The position numbers and the translations under genes are program-made. Source: Palsa-506 sp963786975 (lineage in GTDB: Bacteria > Actinomycetota > Actinomycetes > Streptosporangiales > Streptosporangiaceae). Taken from it: a DNA stretch of 64,000 bases. Positions 8,830 to 17,765 of this stretch are shown here, piece by piece (the stretch's first letter is position 1; each line of letters starts with the position of its first letter). Below the pieces are notes generated by a model, which was given only the letters and a program-made list of their open reading frames with translations, did not search any database and was not told where the DNA came from. Where the stretch lies: positions 1 through 64,000 of the forward strand of contig CAWBBE010000012.1 of NCBI GenBank assembly GCA_963786975.1, in the 5' to 3' direction.

Positions 8830-9339
8830 TTACCAGCGGCCGCGGTGCACGACCTCGTCGAACGGCCGCCGTTTGGGGTTCTTGATCGGTGTCAGCGGGC
8901 GGTCAGCCGGGTAGCCGAGCGAGATCAGGAATGCCCAGTCGCGGTCGTCGGGGAAGCCGAGCAGTTCGCGGGCGAGCTGGATGTCGGCGACGCCTGCGTG
9001 GCAGCTGCCGATCCCGAGGTCGGCGGCGGCCAGCGTCATGGCCATCGTCGCCTGGCCCAGGTCGAGCTGGGCTCTGTGGAACTCGTTGTCCGCCGGAGGG
9101 GCAACGACCACGATCGTCGCAGCTGATCCCGCCACATGACCGGCACCCCGCCAGACATTGGCCAGGTCACGGAGTTGTCCGCGGTCGGTGACGAGGATGA
9201 AGTCCCACGGCTGCCAGTTCTGTGAAGACGGGGACCGGCGGCCGGCCTCCAGTATCTGGTCAAGATGTGCCGCCGGAATCGGCCGGCTGGTAAAGGACCG
9301 TACGTTCCGGCGTGAGGTGATGGCCTCCCAAGTCTGCAT
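8830..9339 (-). CDS. Nitroreductase family protein
   Basis: A 169-residue FMN-dependent nitroreductase-fold oxidoreductase that reduces nitro or quinone-type substrates with NAD(P)H. Family marks are the N-terminal SRRNVRSFTSRPIPAAHLDQ (FMN phosphate-binding Arg residues), AGRRSPSSQNWQPWDFILV, AMTLAAADLGIGSCHAGV near the flavin, and the closing ISLGYPADRP. Length is normal for the short single-domain group. The start at 9339 is the first Met of the conserved region. No partner genes are adjacent, so the substrate cannot be inferred. Confidence 0.9.
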   Translation of the reverse strand: MQTWEAITSRRNVRSFTSRPIPAAHLDQILEAGRRSPSSQNWQPWDFILVTDRGQLRDLANVWRGAGHVAGSAATIVVVAPPADNEFHRAQLDLGQATMAMTLAAADLGIGSCHAGVADIQLARELLGFPDDRDWAFLISLGYPADRPLTPIKNPKRRPFDEVVHRGRW

Positions 9340-9718
9340 GATGGTCCCAACTCACCCGGCGCCATGCTTATTCTTCGCAGCCGACCGCCCCGGTACTTCG
9401 GTCCGGCTCGGCCGGTCTGAACGTGCGACGCCATGGCGCGGATCTGAACCTGGGCCAAGACTGGGAGCGGCGCAAATGCCCGGGTGGCACCGCTTGTTCC
9501 GTCGAACGGGCTTTGCCGGCGGGATAAAACGGTCCGCACCCAGGGGCATGTTGGGCGGTCGTGAGCCTGGAATTCGCGTGGGGCCTTGGCCGGGTGCAAA
9601 GAGTTGCGGGTACGCGTGATGCTGGGATGCCCGCCGCGAGGTCTTGCCGGGCTGGCCAGGTTACCTGTCCGGCCGTTTAGGCGCTGGCCGCTGCCCAGCT
9701 CCGGCCGCCACCAGCCGG
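9340..9718. other. Gap without a supported gene
   Basis: Nothing with a convincing start or family similarity is seen between the nitroreductase and the transposase relic. The stretch may be further IS debris. Confidence 0.4.
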
Positions 9719-10133
9719 CCGGTACGCAAAGACCGACTTCGCCCTCGACTTCACCACCAGGCAGCTTTTCCGGCCGGGGTAACCATGGCCTTCGAGCCGG
9801 GCAGGACCGTGCACTTCCCCCATGCGCGCCTGCGCAGCCTGCCCGCTGCGGTAGCGCTGCACGGCAAGCCCGTCCAGGCGCAGCGTGGCCATCCACCCTG
9901 ATGAACCTCTGCTCGCCGAACTGCGCCAGCGCCAGCAAACCCCGGCCGGGTGCACCAGCCTGCGCGAGCGTACCAAGGTCGAGCACGCCCTCGCCCACGT
10001 CGGGCACTGGAAGGGCCGCCGCGCCCGCTACCGCGGCTCCTGCAAGAACCTGCTTGACCTGCGCCGCGTCGCCGTCGTCCACAACCTCGACGTCATCGCA
10101 CACCAGAAACTGGCATGCCAGCAAGCCGCCTGA
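9719..10133 (+). pseudogene. IS1182-like transposase, C-terminal relic
   Basis: Pieces in different frames line up with the C-terminal half of IS1182-group transposases: KTDFALDFTTRQLF, then PAGVTMAFEPGRTVHFPHAR, then IHPDEPLLAELRQRQQTPAG, and finally TKVEHALAHVGHWKGRRARY with NLLDLRRVAVVHNLDVIAHQ. At least two frame changes separate them and the N-terminal catalytic part is missing. Confidence 0.75.
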
Positions 10134-10184
10134 TGGTGATTACTTGACCGGCGCTCTGGAACGTTGCGATGAAGTCGCAAGGCC

Positions 10185-10319
10185 TCACTCGACATCGAGG
10201 GCATAGGAACGCATGGTACGAACAGCTGGAACTTCCCTTGGTGCGCACGTGTGCGAACCGGCGGATTCCAGTGCACGGATGACCTTGCGGACCGGCAGGT
10301 CCGACAGGGCCGGGCTCAC
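10185..10319 (-). pseudogene. hicA: HicA toxin, frameshifted remnant
   Basis: GTG at 10319 overlaps the HicB stop by four bases (GTGA), the expected coupling. The first ~20 codons, SPALSDLPVRKVIRALESAG, match the HicA N-terminus. One base appears to be missing at the next Gly/Phe codon: the shifted frame continues as AHVRTKGSS, the HicA strand before its catalytic His. The open frame instead ends after 44 residues. Toxin activity is therefore unlikely. Confidence 0.65.
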
Positions 10320-10540
10320 GCAGCGCCGGGGAGCCGGAATGAGGTCACCAGGGGCGTGCTGGTGACGTGCCGGGCCGGGTCATCTACCTCGTCCAGGTAC
10401 AGCTCCACGGCCTCCGCGAGGTTGGCTAGTGCCTCGTCGATCGTGTGACCCTGACTGGCGACATCGACTTCCAGGCACTGCGCGACGTACCAGTCTTCTT
10501 CCCGGTGCACGGCCGCGGTGAGAGTTTGAGGGGCAGGCAT
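10316..10540 (-). CDS. hicB: HicB-family antitoxin (orphan)
   Basis: A 74-residue HicB antitoxin-like protein, which normally binds and neutralises the HicA mRNA-cleaving toxin. It shows the degenerate RNase H-like fold: LTAAVHREEDWYVAQCLEVD, then VASQGHTIDEALANLAEAV and ELYLDEVDD. The start at 10540 gives the normal short HicB N-terminus. This short form has no C-terminal DNA-binding domain. The partner toxin immediately downstream is frameshifted, which leaves HicB without an active toxin in cis. Confidence 0.8.
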   Translation of the reverse strand: MPAPQTLTAAVHREEDWYVAQCLEVDVASQGHTIDEALANLAEAVELYLDEVDDPARHVTSTPLVTSFRLPGAA

Positions 10541-10848
10541 GGAACCAGGGTAACTGGAGCACGGCCGCAGCCGCGGAGGCAGCCACCGGAGAGAAACTGC
10601 AGCGATCGAAAGCGGCCAGCTGGAGCGGGAAGCTAGCCGGCCGTGGTTGCCGGGCTCACAAAATGCCCACAAGGTGGCTGCGAATGAGGCGCTGGCACAG
10701 GAAACCCACAGTTAATACGGACGTAGGCGGACGTGGGCGGAACAGCGGTAGCATGGCTGCGTTAGTCCGCTGCTTGCCTCCATGACCGAACGGGTCGGGC
10801 GACGCGCTCGGCCGGGACACCATCATCGGACATCAGCGAGACGAAGCT

Positions 10849-11336
10849 ATGCCGCAGTTCCCTCCAAGCCCACGCTATGGAAGGCCGCCTCGGCCGCCTC
10901 GATCAGGCTGTTCCAGCGCCGTGCCGGGACCGAGACCCGCAGGATCTGCCACAGCACCGTTCGCAACATGCTCAACATTGCCCTCGCCCGATCAGGCCTG
11001 TGTGACGCAGAGGGCAAGCCGCTGCGCTACACCCCTCATGATTTCAGGCGGCTTTTATCACCGACGCGATCCCGGCTGGGCTGCCCCTGCACATCGCCCA
11101 GATCATCGCCGGCCACGGCGACATCAACGTCACCCTCGGCTACAAGGCTGTCTACCCCGGACGAGGTGATCCATGGCCACCTGGCGTTCCTGGCCCGCCG
11201 TGCGCTGCGCCCCACCGACGAATACCGCACCCCCACCGACGCCGAATGGGAAGAATTCCTCGGCCACTTCGAGCGCCGCAAAGTGTCCATCGGCCTGTGC
11301 GGCCGGGCGTTCGCCACGCCCTGCATCCACGAGCAC
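10849..11336 (+). pseudogene. Older tyrosine recombinase gene, 5' portion, interrupted by element
   Basis: The frames read IRLFQRRAGTETRR, YTPHDFRRLL, then after a one-base shift near 11050 ITDAIPAGLPLHIAQIIAGH, then after another near 11160 DEVIHGHLAFLARRAL and CGRAFATPCIHEH. This follows the C-terminal catalytic domain of the intact recombinase at 12761-15172 block for block (HxxR, GH, then GY). It stops exactly at HEH and resumes at 16019 as ACLRCPMLWPDPAQ. It is the disrupted host gene of the inserted element, with its own frameshifts and no N-terminal half. Confidence 0.85.
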
Positions 11337-11342
11337 GTCCCG

Positions 11343-11351
11343 TTGACCGAA
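11343..11351 (+). repeat. Element inverted repeat, left
   Basis: TTGACCGAA, pairing with the right-end repeat at 16010-16018 (reverse complement TTAACCGAA). It lies six bases inside the junction with the interrupted recombinase gene. Confidence 0.5.
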
Positions 11352-11506
11352 CCAGCTGAGGGACCATCTGGGGTTCTTCCGAGGTCAACGGACAGTGACC
11401 ATGCGACCGTCCGTGCCCCCGGCTCCGCTGTCGGGGTTACTGCGCGTGGTGGGGCGGATCTGCTGTCATCGCTTGTCGCCGACCACGGCGGCCTGCGGAG
11501 GTACGG

Positions 11507-12764
11507 ATGCCAGAGCACAGCACCACTGTCCGGGATGTTGCGGCGCTGGCGGTGGCGAGAGCCGGCAGGGTGGAAGAGACCGGCGATCCGCTGCTGCCCT
11601 TCCGGCTCGTCGATGCGCTGGGCGCCGAGGTCCCCGCGGTCGCGGAGTTCTTGCATCACATGCTCGCCGACGACGCGAGCCCGGCATCGCTGAGGTCGTA
11701 CACCTACGAGTTGCTGGCGTGGTTTCGTTTCCTGGACGCCATCGCAGTTAGCTGGGATCTCTGCTGGCCGGGCCGAGGCTCGCGACTTCGCCCTGTGGCT
11801 GAAGACCGTCAGGAAGCCGGTACGGCAGCGCCGCCCTGACGCTCCGGCTCCGGGCTCGGTGAACCCGGTCACGGGGAAGACGGCACCTGGCGAGAACTAC
11901 GCGGCCCGGACCCGGCGGCACGCTCGCGCGGTGATCCGGGCGTTCTATGAGTACCACCGGGAGATGCACGGCCGACCGCTGATCAACCCGTTCCCCCAGG
12001 CCAAGGCCGCGGAGGAGGGGCAGCTCAATGCCCATCACAACCCGATGCAGCCGTTCCGGCGGCCTGCGCGCCGGGCCGCCTACCAGCCGAGGGAACCGAA
12101 GCCGGCGCCGCGGAGCATCCCCGACCAGGCGTTCAGCGACCTGTTCGCGGGGCTGACCTGCAACCGGGACCGGGCCCTGATCGCGTTCTATATCTCCACC
12201 GGCGCCCGCGCATGCGAGCTGCTGGGCGTTCCCCAGGGACTGGCCGCCCCGGAGGAGCAGACGATCGGCGTGGTCCGCAAGGGCAGCCGGGCTCTGCAGC
12301 ACCTGCCCGCGTCGGCAGACGCGTTCGTCTGGCTGCGCCTTTACCAGCAGGAGATGCTGGGCCTGGTCCCCCGGGGGCCGGACGAGCCGGTGTGGTGGAC
12401 GCTGCGCCGCCCGTTCCGGCCGCTGAGCTACGACGCGGCCCGGATGGTGTTCACCCGGGTCAACCGGTTTCTCGGTGCGAACTGGACGCTGCACGATCTG
12501 CGGCACAGCGCCGCCAGGAGAATGGTCCGCGACCCGCACCTGACCCTCGCTGACGTGCAGTGGGTCTTGGGGCACGCCCACCTGGCCACGACCGAGATTT
12601 ATACCGCGCCCACCCCAGACGAGGTCATTACCCACGTCCTGGCCCATCACGAGCGGCAGCGCGCCGGGCAGGCCAGGCCACCGGCTCCGCCGGCGCCCGG
12701 CTACCGCCCCGAAGTACTGGCGGCACTGTTCGGCAGCTCCGCTCCCGGCGAGAAGCACCGATGA
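11507..12764 (+). pseudogene. Tyrosine recombinase 1 (TnpA-like), one frameshift
   Basis: The N-terminal SAM-like DNA-binding part, with LRSYTYELLAWFRFLDAI, reads from ATG 11507. Near 11755 the frame shifts by one base and continues as RAEARDFALWLKTVRKPV. The catalytic domain has ISTGARACELLG (Arg), TLHDLRHSAARRM (His-x-x-Arg) and VLGHAHLATTEIYT (His and nucleophile Tyr), so all active-site residues survive. The expected product is about 419 residues. Its stop overlaps the start of recombinase 2 (ATGA). Because recombinase 2 is intact, the single shift may be a sequencing error or a recent inactivation. Confidence 0.85.
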
Positions 12765-15172
12765 AAACGGCAGTCCGCGGCGGCACTACCGGCATGGTCA
12801 AGGCCATCGAAGCGCCGACGGCAGGCGGGTCGCCCGCATGGGAGCCACGACCCTGCGAGAAGGGCTGGTGGCAGACCCGCCAGAGCCGGGAAGACCTGAT
12901 GGAGCGGCTGCTGGGCCTGTTCACGGACCCGGGCGGGGGCCTGGCCCGGGACAAGACCCGGCGGCGTGGCTTGATCAAGCTGCTGGACTGGCTGCAGCGC
13001 CAGCCCGCAGAAACCTGGCAGGAGCGATGGCTGGCCAGCGGGGCGGACGCCGCCGGCTTCGGCTGGACCGAGTTGCCGTTGAAAGGGCGTGTCCCGATCC
13101 GGCACCATCACCGCGACGAGCTGTCCGCCGGGCTGGTCTTGCTGGTTGCCGGGCAGGTCATCCGGCCCGCCTACCGGTGGCTGCTGCGCCAGCGCTCGAC
13201 AGTGATGCTCGCCGAGGCCCGGGCCGCCTTCGACCCTGGTGGCTTCCGCGGTCTGGAACTCCAGTCCCAGCACGCGACGGCCTGGTCACGCTCCGACGCG
13301 CTGAACAAGATCACCTGGATGGTGATCCGCAAGGGCGGCCTGGTCAGCGACATCACCGTGGGCGACTGCATCGAGCTGACGGCTGCTCTGGAAGAGCATC
13401 ACTTCCGGGGCAGTGCGGGCCGGCCGTTGTTCTACGCGCTGCTCAAGGACACCGGTGTGCTCCCGGCCGGGGCACCGTCGCGGTTGCGGGCGCTGCGGAT
13501 CGAGGGCCGCCGCAGCGTCGCCCAGATCGTAGACGCCTACGGCATCGAGTGCAGGCCCGTCCGGGATCTGCTGGTCGAGTACTTCACCGAACGGGCTCCC
13601 GAGCTGGACCACACCTCGCTGCGCTCCATCGCCCGCAACCTGTGCCGGCTGTTCTGGCGTGACCTGGAGATCCACCATCCCGGCATCGACTCGCTCCAGC
13701 TGCCACCGCAGGTCGCGCAGGCGTGGAAGGAACGTTTGGCCTGGATCCGGGACGCCGCCGGCCAGCCGGTGCGGCCCCGGGTCAACTACCGCAGCGAGCT
13801 GGTATTCGTCCGGGCCTTCTACGAGGACATCGCCCGGTGGGCCGCCGGTGATCCTTCCCGGTGGGCGCCGTGGGTGGCGCCGTGCCCGATCAAGGCCGCC
13901 GAGTGCACGCAGAAGAAGTTCAAATCGCGGGTGAAGTCGCGGATGGACCAGCGGACCAGGACGCAACTGCCGCTGCTGCCCGCGCTGCTGCGAGCCGTCG
14001 GGCAGCAACGCAAAGACTCCGAGGAGCGCATCAGCACTGCCCGCGCTGCCCCGGCCGGGGGCGTGTTCACCGCCGCCGGGCAGGAGTTCCAGCGTTGCCG
14101 GGCCGGTCAGGCCGGCCGCGTCAACGTCACCGAGATGGCCACGGGCAAGCGGCGCAACCTCACCCACGAGGAGGAGGCTGCGTTCTGGTCGTGGGCCACC
14201 GTGGAAATCCTGCGACACACAGGCATCCGCATCGAGGAGATGCTAGAACTCACCCACCACAGCTTCATCGCTTACACGCTGCCCACCACCGGTGAGATCG
14301 TGCCGATGCTCCAGGTCGCCCCGTCCAAGACCGACGCAGAGAGGTTATTGCTGGTCTCCCCGGAACTCGCGGAAGTCCTCACCGCGGTCATCTTCCGGGT
14401 CCGCGCCGGGAACGCAGCCCTGCCGCTCGTCTGTGCCTACGACGTATTCGAGCAGACCTGGAGCCCGCCCATGCCGTTCCTGTTCCAGCGGCGCTACGGC
14501 AACGAAGACCGCCCGATCGGCCGCAGCTACATCCGTGAATGCATGGTCGCGACCTCGCCGGCCACACACATCACCGTCGCCGGCCAGCCGCTGGAATGGC
14601 GGCCCCATGACTTCCGCAGGATCTTTGTCACCGACGCCCTGCGGTCCGGGCTCCCCCCGCACATCGCCGCGAAAATCTGCGGACATGCCCTGCTGGACAC
14701 CACCATGGGTTATGCCGCGATCTACCCAGAAGACGTGATCGCCCATCACCGGGCGTTCATCGCCCGCCGCCGGACCGAGCGGCCCAGCGAAGAATACCGC
14801 GATCTCACCGCCACTGAATGGGACGAATTCCTCGCTCACTTCGAGCTGCGGAAGGTCGCTCTGGGGACCTGCGGCCGCGACTTTGGCACCCCATGCGCGC
14901 ACGAAAATGCCTGTGTCAGATGCCCGCTCCTCCGCGTTGACCCAGCTCAGATGCCGAGGCTGGAAGAGATCCACGCCAATCTCGGCGACCGGCTCCAGGA
15001 AGCCAAAGACCAGGGCTGGCTTGGCGAGGTCGCCGCGATCGAGACCACCCTGGCCGCCGCTGCACAGAAACTCCAGGCCATGCGCGGCCTCACCGCCCGC
15101 AACACCACCGTTCACCTTGGGATACCAGACGTCCGCAGCGCGGCCGGACGATCCAGCCCTGGCGGAGGCTGA
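12761..15172 (+). CDS. Tyrosine recombinase 2 (TnpB-like), 803 aa
   Basis: A large site-specific recombinase. The long N-terminal half (about residues 1-470) has no clear motif beyond the core-binding region. The catalytic domain has RHTGIRIEEMLELTHHS (Arg), HDFRRIFVTDAL (His-x-x-Arg), AKICGHALLDTTMGYAAIYP (His and Tyr), then a Cys/His cluster CGRDFGTPCAHENACVRC that could bind zinc, and a coiled C-terminal tail. The size resembles the larger recombinase of Tn554-type elements. ATG 12761 overlaps the upstream recombinase stop, indicating coupled translation. The homologous gene that this element interrupts is broken inside the same Cys/His cluster. Confidence 0.9.
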   Translation: MKTAVRGGTTGMVKAIEAPTAGGSPAWEPRPCEKGWWQTRQSREDLMERLLGLFTDPGGGLARDKTRRRGLIKLLDWLQRQPAETWQERWLASGADAAGFGWTELPLKGRVPIRHHHRDELSAGLVLLVAGQVIRPAYRWLLRQRSTVMLAEARAAFDPGGFRGLELQSQHATAWSRSDALNKITWMVIRKGGLVSDITVGDCIELTAALEEHHFRGSAGRPLFYALLKDTGVLPAGAPSRLRALRIEGRRSVAQIVDAYGIECRPVRDLLVEYFTERAPELDHTSLRSIARNLCRLFWRDLEIHHPGIDSLQLPPQVAQAWKERLAWIRDAAGQPVRPRVNYRSELVFVRAFYEDIARWAAGDPSRWAPWVAPCPIKAAECTQKKFKSRVKSRMDQRTRTQLPLLPALLRAVGQQRKDSEERISTARAAPAGGVFTAAGQEFQRCRAGQAGRVNVTEMATGKRRNLTHEEEAAFWSWATVEILRHTGIRIEEMLELTHHSFIAYTLPTTGEIVPMLQVAPSKTDAERLLLVSPELAEVLTAVIFRVRAGNAALPLVCAYDVFEQTWSPPMPFLFQRRYGNEDRPIGRSYIRECMVATSPATHITVAGQPLEWRPHDFRRIFVTDALRSGLPPHIAAKICGHALLDTTMGYAAIYPEDVIAHHRAFIARRRTERPSEEYRDLTATEWDEFLAHFELRKVALGTCGRDFGTPCAHENACVRCPLLRVDPAQMPRLEEIHANLGDRLQEAKDQGWLGEVAAIETTLAAAAQKLQAMRGLTARNTTVHLGIPDVRSAAGRSSPGGG

Positions 15173-15245
15173 CCGTTCCCGTCTCCAAGCTCCCGCCTGG
15201 CGATAGCGTGCTCACGCCGGTAACAAACCGAGGAGGCATCCCCGC

Positions 15246-15908
15246 GTGAACCAGCAACAGGGGCGCACCCCGCCAGATGATCCGTGGAGCATCACCCTCA
15301 CCTACCGGCACGACCAGCGCTGGTGGTCCGGCGCGAACGAGGAACCGGAGAGCTGGCACGTGTCGGCCGACGTCTTCGACGACAGCGGCATGCACGTGAA
15401 GTCTCACGTCGGCGACATGACCATCGTGGTCGTCGACGTCTACCAGACCCGTGACCCCTTCGGCCTGCTCGACGGCGAGGACGCCGACCTGGGTGCCATC
15501 GCCGGGACCATTTTCGATGCGCGCACCGGGCAGCTCGACCCAGACCTGGACGACCTGCTCGAACCGATGGGCGACCGGATCCTCATCCTCAGCTCCGCCC
15601 GGCTCACTCCCGAATGGCGAGGCTTCGGCCTCGGCGTCCTGCTCGCCGGGACAGCGATCAAGAAGCTGTCCGGCGGCGCCCGGGCCGCGGCCTGCTATCC
15701 CGCCCCGATCGACGAGCTGAAAGACGAGGAACCGGACGGCCCAGCCGCACGTGAGCACGCCATCGCGGCACTCGGTAAAGTCTGGGCCCGGCTCGGGTTC
15801 GAGCACTTCAAGGACGGCGTCCACGTCCTCGACCTCAGCCTCGTCACCCTCGACGAAAACCTCGGACGCCTGCACAAGCAAGCCGAGCAGCACCGCAGGC
15901 CCGACTGA
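15246..15908 (+). CDS. GNAT-fold acetyltransferase-like protein
   Basis: A 220-residue protein encoded by the third gene of the element. GTG 15246 is preceded by GAGGAGG. The segment LTPEWRGFGLGVLLAGTAIK fits the acetyl-CoA-binding motif A of GNAT enzymes (R/Q-x-x-G-x-G/A), preceded by a beta-strand (RILILSSA) and followed by a second helix and ALGKVWARLGFEHFKDGVHV, a typical GNAT closing strand. The N-terminal half (ITLTYRHDQRWWSGANEEP) is unfamiliar. It occupies the place of the small third gene in Tn554-type elements but is not similar to it, so it is probably a passenger. The substrate is unknown. Confidence 0.6.
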   Translation: MNQQQGRTPPDDPWSITLTYRHDQRWWSGANEEPESWHVSADVFDDSGMHVKSHVGDMTIVVVDVYQTRDPFGLLDGEDADLGAIAGTIFDARTGQLDPDLDDLLEPMGDRILILSSARLTPEWRGFGLGVLLAGTAIKKLSGGARAAACYPAPIDELKDEEPDGPAAREHAIAALGKVWARLGFEHFKDGVHVLDLSLVTLDENLGRLHKQAEQHRRPD

Positions 15909-16009
15909 CGACGGCGACACGCCCGAAGCTGCAGCTACACAAGATTCTTCCCCGCCACCTTCCGTGAGCAATGAATCCTCCAGGGCCGGGCGGACCCCTT
16001 CAAGATCAT

Positions 16010-16018
16010 TTCGGTTAA
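16010..16018 (-). repeat. Element inverted repeat, right
   Basis: TTCGGTTAA on the plus strand, directly bordering the resumed recombinase coding sequence at 16019. It is the partner of the left repeat at 11343-11351. Confidence 0.5.
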
Positions 16019-16279
16019 GCCTGCCTCCGCTGCCCGATGCTCTGGCCTGACCCCGCCCAGCGGCCCAGGATCGCCGATATCCGCGGCAACCTGACCGCCC
16101 GGATCAGCGAAGCCGAACGCGAAGGCTGGCTCGGCGAGATCGAAGGACTCAAGATCAGCCTCGCTGGCGCCGACGACAACTCGCTCAGATCGACCGGCGC
16201 GCCCGCAACCAGCCCCGTCGATCTTGGCATCCCCGAAATCCCTGCTTCCCCGCACCACCGCGACCCAGCCCACGCATAG
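16019..16279 (+). pseudogene. Older tyrosine recombinase gene, 3' portion
   Basis: Read in register after the upstream half, this gives ACLRCPMLWPDPAQRPRIAD, then ISEAEREGWLGEIEGL and PVDLGIPEIP, ending at TAG. The intact recombinase at 12761-15172 has ACVRCPLLRVDPAQMPRLEE, QGWLGEVAAIE and VHLGIPDVR in the same order. This is the distal part of the gene split by the 4.68-kb element. Confidence 0.85.
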
Positions 16280-16313
16280 CCCGGTTCATCAGCATCGCGG
16301 CAAATGTCCAAGT

Positions 16314-16571
16314 TCAGAGAAGGCGCTCCATCGCCAGCTCGGCGTTCTCCTTACGCAGCCGGGCTAGCTCCACCCGCTCATCCTCACCCAGCGCGCCATC
16401 ACCATCACCGCGGCGCCGCTTGTCGGCGTTGACCCAGTTCCCGAGCGTGCCCTTGTTGATCCCCAGATCCCGGGCGACCTGCGCGACCGGCTTGCCCGTC
16501 TCCCGGACCAGCCGGACCGCGTCCTCCTTGAAGTCCTGATCGAACTTCCTGCGTGTCTCTCCCATCGCCAT
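16314..16571 (-). pseudogene. IS3-family OrfA, truncated
   Basis: An 85-residue frame beginning MAMGETRRKFDQDFKEDAVR, with VAQVARDLGINKGTLGNWV (the helix-turn-helix of IS3-group OrfA) and LRKENAELAMERLL before a premature stop. The normal protein continues past ELAMER with a leucine-zipper end, and OrfB should follow by frameshift. Neither is present, so only the first piece of the IS remains. Confidence 0.8.
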
Positions 16572-16971
16572 CTCCCTTTAAGGCGATGTGTCCACTACGA
16601 GGGGAAGCCCAGAAGGCACGATCCGAAGGCGGGACCGACGCGAAAAGTGCCGGTGAAACTGCCGGTCAAACTTCCTGGTCTCACGCCACCGGGCGGCCCT
16701 ACGCTCCACGCAGGCCACTGCACAGCCCCGCGGGAACGCGTCCGATGACTCTCCGTATCCCTCCAACCCAGACAACTGGAGGTTCGATCATGGTCATCCG
16801 AAGAATCCGGCTAATTCCGTTACCTATACGTAGAGCCTCCTGTCTCACCAGGCAGCACCGAGTGGCAGCAGTGGAGCGGCTACTGATACCCGCTCCGGCG
16901 GCTGTCCGCTAAATGATCTGCTGATATTAGGGATCGTGTACGCGGCAAGAGTCCAGAAAGGGAACATCAAC
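16572..16971. other. Intergenic region upstream of lectin gene
   Basis: No supported gene. The proximal part contains the outer end of the IS3 remnant (TGTCCACTACGAGGGGAAGC at 16588-16607). The rest is presumably the lectin promoter region, but no clear -10/-35 pair stands out. Confidence 0.4.
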
Positions 16972-17703
16972 ATGCACAAGGCTATGCACATCAAACTACA
17001 GACCCCGAGGAGGCGGCCGTGGAGCCTGGCCGCCTGTATCGCTGCCGGACTACTGGCCTCAGGGGCATTAGTGGCATCAGCGAACGCAGCGACCCCACCT
17101 GCCAGCAATTCAGCATTCCACATAGTCGGAGCCGGCTCGAACCTCCGGCTCGTCGGAACTAAGACATTCAATGGCATAACTTACCCCGTCTACACGATCC
17201 CCGGCCTCAAGCTGCCTCGCCCGACGGCTGCGGCCCAAGCTGCCAGCTCCAGCGACCCCACCATCCTCAACCTCCATAGCGAAAGGTGCGCAGAGGTATT
17301 CGGCTGGGGAACGGCCAACGGGGATAATGTCGATCAATGGGCTTGCACGGGAGGCAGCAATCAGAAGTGGAACTTCCGGCTAGAAGATTATCTCCTAGCC
17401 GGGGGGAACCTCTACGACGTGGATAACATTATCAACGTCCATAGCGGCAAATGCATGGAGGTCTACAACTGGGCTGTTAACAATGGCGCCAACGTCGATC
17501 AATGGACATGCGGCCCTTCTGATTCGCCACACGCCAACCAGCTATGGGTTCTGGACCAACCATTCCTCGACAACCTCAACGCTTCACAAAGGCGATCCAC
17601 CGATGTATCACTCGAAGTATACAACTGGGGGACCGGTAACGGAGACAACGTCGATATCTGGTCGCGTTTCATCAACAACACTAACCAAGAATGGAGCTGG
17701 TAG
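16972..17703 (+). CDS. Secreted ricin-type beta-trefoil lectin
   Basis: A 243-residue exported carbohydrate-binding protein. The signal peptide has basic residues TPRRRPW, a hydrophobic core, and a probable cut after SANA. After a ~65-residue spacer come three similar units: CAEVFGWGTANGDNVDQW, CMEVYNWAVNNGANVDQW and LEVYNWGTGNGDNVDIW, each followed by a Q-x-W-type turn (SNQKW, ANQLW, TNQEW). These are the three lobes of a ricin B trefoil. There is no attached enzyme domain, unlike many actinomycete relatives. ATG 16972 follows AAAGGGA. Codon use is less GC-rich than its neighbours. A perfect terminator follows. Confidence 0.85.
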   Translation: MHKAMHIKLQTPRRRPWSLAACIAAGLLASGALVASANAATPPASNSAFHIVGAGSNLRLVGTKTFNGITYPVYTIPGLKLPRPTAAAQAASSSDPTILNLHSERCAEVFGWGTANGDNVDQWACTGGSNQKWNFRLEDYLLAGGNLYDVDNIINVHSGKCMEVYNWAVNNGANVDQWTCGPSDSPHANQLWVLDQPFLDNLNASQRRSTDVSLEVYNWGTGNGDNVDIWSRFINNTNQEWSW

Positions 17704-17765
17704 TCTCAATAGCCCGGCACGCCTATAGTGTGCTTCCCAAATAATCGTTCTTGACTTATTATCGC

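Larger units (their letters stand above)
11337..16018 (+). mobile_element. Tn554-like element with two tyrosine recombinases
   Basis: The ends are defined by the interrupted homologous gene: coding similarity leaves off at codon His (11334-11336) and resumes in register at 16019. The 4.68-kb insert carries recombinase 1 (frameshifted), recombinase 2 (intact) and a GNAT-like protein. Near-terminal inverted repeats TTGACCGAA (11343-11351) and TTCGGTTAA (16010-16018) match at 8 of 9 positions. The left repeat is offset by six bases, GTCCCG. Tn554-type elements also transpose by tyrosine recombinases and carry a six-base flank from the donor site. No target duplication is seen. Confidence 0.8.

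Noticed and set aside
16288..16610. Complete IS3 element.
   Set aside because: OrfA ends prematurely and no OrfB or second terminal repeat is present.
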